A stretch of DNA of 64,000 bases from positions 1,965,387-2,029,386 of the forward strand of contig NC_033633.1 in the NCBI RefSeq assembly GCF_001540865.1, given 5' to 3'. Under the pieces are notes generated by a model. It was not told the DNA's origin and searched no databases. It was given only the letters and a program-made list of their open reading frames with translations. The DNA comes from Ananas comosus (lineage: Eukaryota; Streptophyta; Magnoliopsida; Poales; Bromeliaceae). Positions 61,808 to 64,000 of the stretch are shown one piece after another (the stretch's first letter is position 1; every line of letters starts with the position of its first letter). The translations under genes were made by a program, and so were the position numbers.

Positions 61808-62352
61808 AGTTGAGCTAGAATACTATCGGTAGTAAACGAGCCGTTTTATTACCGATTTGTTTTCGATGATAGAGCTTCAAAATTGACGATCGGCTCCGTT
61901 AAATATGATCTAAACCATTTAAACTACCTAGAAATCAAATTTCACGCACTTTTGATATTGTTCTTTTATCCATCAAGTGAATAGAAAAATAAATGACTGA
62001 AAATAAATACTCTTTAAAAAATGATGATAGGAGTCTTGTAATTAAGATCAAGAGTATAGATCTTGTTTTAAATAGTTTAAAGAATTTTCTAACAAAAATT
62101 CAATTAATTTGGATATCTTTATGCCGGTAAATAAGAAAACGCCTCTTATCGACCATTAAAATTACAAATTTTGAAACCCTTTGATCATTAGACAAATGAT
62201 GTCGAAAAGATTTGAAATTTAATTTCTAAACATTTCAAGTGGTATAGATCATGTTCAACGGAGCCGATCGTCAATTTGAAAGCTCTATCATCGAAAATAA
62301 ATCGGTCGTAAAACGGCTCGTTTACTACCGATAGTATTCTAGCTCAACTCGA
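61808..62352. mobile_element. Family-2 foldback MITE, well preserved
   Basis: Left GAGTTGAGCTAGAATACTAT, TTTTCGATGATAGAGCTTCA, CGATCGGCTCCGTTAAATAT. Right ATGTTCAACGGAGCCGATCG, GCTCTATCATCGAAAATAAA, GTATTCTAGCTCAACTC. Long complementary arms around an AT-rich middle. Confidence 0.8.
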
Positions 62353-62478
62353 TATGTTAGTGTATATATGCTTTTCACGTGAGGTGAAATATAAGGCGCT
62401 GTCACTTTTTTAGTTTTTTTTTTAATTTTAATTTTTGTATAATTTGATATATGGAATAAATTTTTTCTCTTATTATTA

Positions 62479-62500
62479 TTATTATTATTATTATTATTGG
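62479..62500. repeat. (TTA)n microsatellite
   Basis: About eight TTA units; it gives an asparagine run in a minus-strand chance frame. Confidence 0.9.
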
Positions 62501-63026
62501 TTAGGTTACTAAGCGCTCTGTCCAAGTGAAAGTGATAACTTATTTAAAAACTATTTTAGAAGTAGAAAAAAATTATTTTTAAATTTTTATTTTTTATTGT
62601 CGAATAAATATTTTAGATTTAACAATTGCAAGTAATCCACCACCCCCTTCTACGTTATTTCATGAAGAAATTCCATTGAAAAAATGGCAATGATGCGAGA
62701 CGAGGCCTAAAGAAGGGCAGAAGCAAAAAAAAATATATATATATATATATATTTTTCTATTTTCTGACATGAATATATATATATAAAAAGTATATAGTAA
62801 CAAATTCATTGCAATTGACACTGCATAATATATTTACATAAAGACATGTGTAATGTATTTCAACAATCAAAGCAGAAGCTAACTCTGATTCCATATTATT
62901 TATAATACAATTTTAATAAAAAATAATAATTCAGAAATAATTTTAGCCTTCGTTTGAAATTACGAAGAGATTGCATGACTACATACAATAAAAAAGTATG
63001 AAAAAAAAATTAAATATTTATTTTTA

Positions 63027-63540
63027 GGAATAATTGTCTATATACCCCTCAAAACTTCAGAAATATCTCGTTTAACTCTACTTTTTTTTTTCTTTCCAAT
63101 ATATCCCTTATATATTCCTCCGTTATTCCAAAATATCCCCGCAGTTATCACCTGTTAAGTTAACTTGGGTTAAACGTGGGTTAAATATCTACCACAGTTA
63201 AAAAAAATTAAAATACCACTTTTGTCCTTAACTTAAAGTCAAATAAGAAATGTTGGTGAATATGGTAGAAGTATATATTTGAAAAGATTAAAAAGTAAAA
63301 TACTTTTTATGCCCCTAACTTAAGGACAAATAAGGAAAGTCGGTGCTGGTAGAAGGATATATTTAAAAGGGCAAAATAGTAATTTCATAGAGATAACAGA
63401 GTTCATTAACCGATCTTAACTCTAGGGATATATTTGAAATAGATTGGAACGTAAAAAATATATTTTCAATATTAGCCTTCTAAAAAAGATAAATCAGAAA
63501 GTCGAAAAGATATTTTTCGAGATATAAGTAATTGCCCCTT
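63027..63540. mobile_element. Possible MITE upstream of the LTP gene
   Basis: GGAATAATTGTCTATATACC on the left and TATAAGTAATTGCCCCTTAT on the right are weakly inverted. Inside, AACTTAAAGTCAAATAAG and AACTTAAGGACAAATAAGG are direct repeats. Confidence 0.35.
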
Positions 63541-63748
63541 ATTTTTATTACATAATATCATATTTTATATATCATAATGAATCAGGTATAATATTTTTTT
63601 TTCTCTCATTAAAAAGAATAAAAATAACACTTTTATACACTTTCATCTAAATTTCGTTTTACCTGTTGGCATTACATTTTGCCTCCGTAACAAGCAAGAT
63701 ATTAATTGCATATATAACTCCCAACCCCATCCATCAAAGCTAAGCCTC

Positions 63749-63756
63749 TATATAAA
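63749..63756 (+). promoter_or_regulatory. TATA box of the LTP gene
   Basis: TATATAAA in CTCTATATAAACCCCTCAC, ~110 bp before the ATG at 63866. This leaves a leader of ~80 bp. Confidence 0.75.
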
Positions 63757-63794
63757 CCCCTCACACCATCACTACGACACTCCACTGAGCAACA

Positions 63795-63836
63795 CTACTA
63801 CTACTACTATTATTACTACTACTACTACTACTACAC
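63795..63836. repeat. (ACT)n repeat in the LTP leader
   Basis: About 14 ACT/ATT units within the predicted 5' untranslated region. Confidence 0.9.
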
Positions 63837-63865
63837 AAACTAAACACTTCCTCCCTCTCTATAAA

Positions 63866-64000
63866 ATGTCCGGCCGCTCTTCCGCACCGCTTACGGCCGC
63901 GGCGCTGCTGCTGGGCGTGCTGCTGCTGGCAGCGCCGGCGGCGGAGGCGCTGACGTGCGGGCAGGTGGTGTCGTTCATCTCGCAGTGCCTGCAGTACGCG
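63866..64000 (+). CDS. Non-specific lipid transfer protein, type 1 (5' part only)
   Basis: Small secreted, disulfide-bonded protein that binds lipids in the apoplast; used in cutin/wax deposition and defence in the family. Only 45 codons fit in the window. Residues 1-29 are a signal peptide: a short polar start, then a leucine/alanine-rich core (LLLGVLLLAAPAAEA). The mature protein begins LTCGQVVSFISQCLQYA, with the first two of eight conserved cysteines and the family's usual spacing. The start is supported by a TATA box and short leader and by no upstream in-frame alternative. GC content jumps sharply at the ATG, as in other monocot first exons. The stop and any intron lie beyond the window. 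Confidence 0.9.
   Translation, partial: MSGRSSAPLTAAALLLGVLLLAAPAAEALTCGQVVSFISQCLQYA

Overview
This is plant nuclear DNA, probably from a monocot. The genes are split by ordinary GT-AG introns. The background is AT-rich, while the 5' ends of genes are much richer in GC, as in the PPR gene and the LTP start, a pattern typical of commelinid monocots. MITEs, SINEs and small LTR elements are dense. One MITE family (ends near GGGTAAACTTTAAATACCA) made me think of pineapple, but the species cannot be fixed from the sequence. Single Ns at 14076 and 41891 and NN at 44843-44844 sit in homopolymers or TA repeats and look like assembly gaps.

Six protein genes can be supported. In order they are: (1) minus strand, 4407-11246, an 8-exon nucleotidyltransferase of the PAP/OAS1 superfamily (845 aa as reconstructed); (2) minus strand, 23706-26166, a 5-exon ribosomal protein eS26 (124 aa); (3) plus strand, 27394-28869, an intronless PLS-class PPR protein; (4) plus strand, 31904-37479, a 7-exon MACPF-domain protein (580 aa) with one probable GC-AG intron; (5) minus strand, 39442-40641, a 3-exon alpha-expansin whose first exon carries reading-frame damage; (6) plus strand, from 63866 to the window edge, the start of a type-1 non-specific lipid transfer protein. 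All exon joins were made by eye from splice sites, phase and family conservation. The genes are unrelated housekeeping, organelle, defence and cell-wall functions, with no sign of a shared pathway.

The rest is repeat-rich. 0-1.2 kb holds hairpin MITEs in TA repeats. 11.6-23 kb is a transposon-filled spacer that includes a near-perfect 1.9 kb palindrome flanked by a perfect 9-bp target duplication, a Mutator-like hairpin element. 40.7-63.7 kb is a gene-poor tract with a roughly 150-bp tandem array (43.1-44.3 kb), several copies of two hairpin MITE families, a small LTR element with PBS and polypurine tract (56.8-57.3 kb), and a tRNA-derived SINE family, one copy of which has a perfect 14-bp target duplication (60.0-60.2 kb).

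The best leads are the palindromic Mutator-like element with GC-rich, gene-like arms, the foldback MITE family and its chimera, the frame-disturbed expansin exon 1, the GC-AG intron in the MACPF gene, and a set of dyad-symmetric GGTGAAT/ATTCACC motifs near 52.2-52.5 kb.
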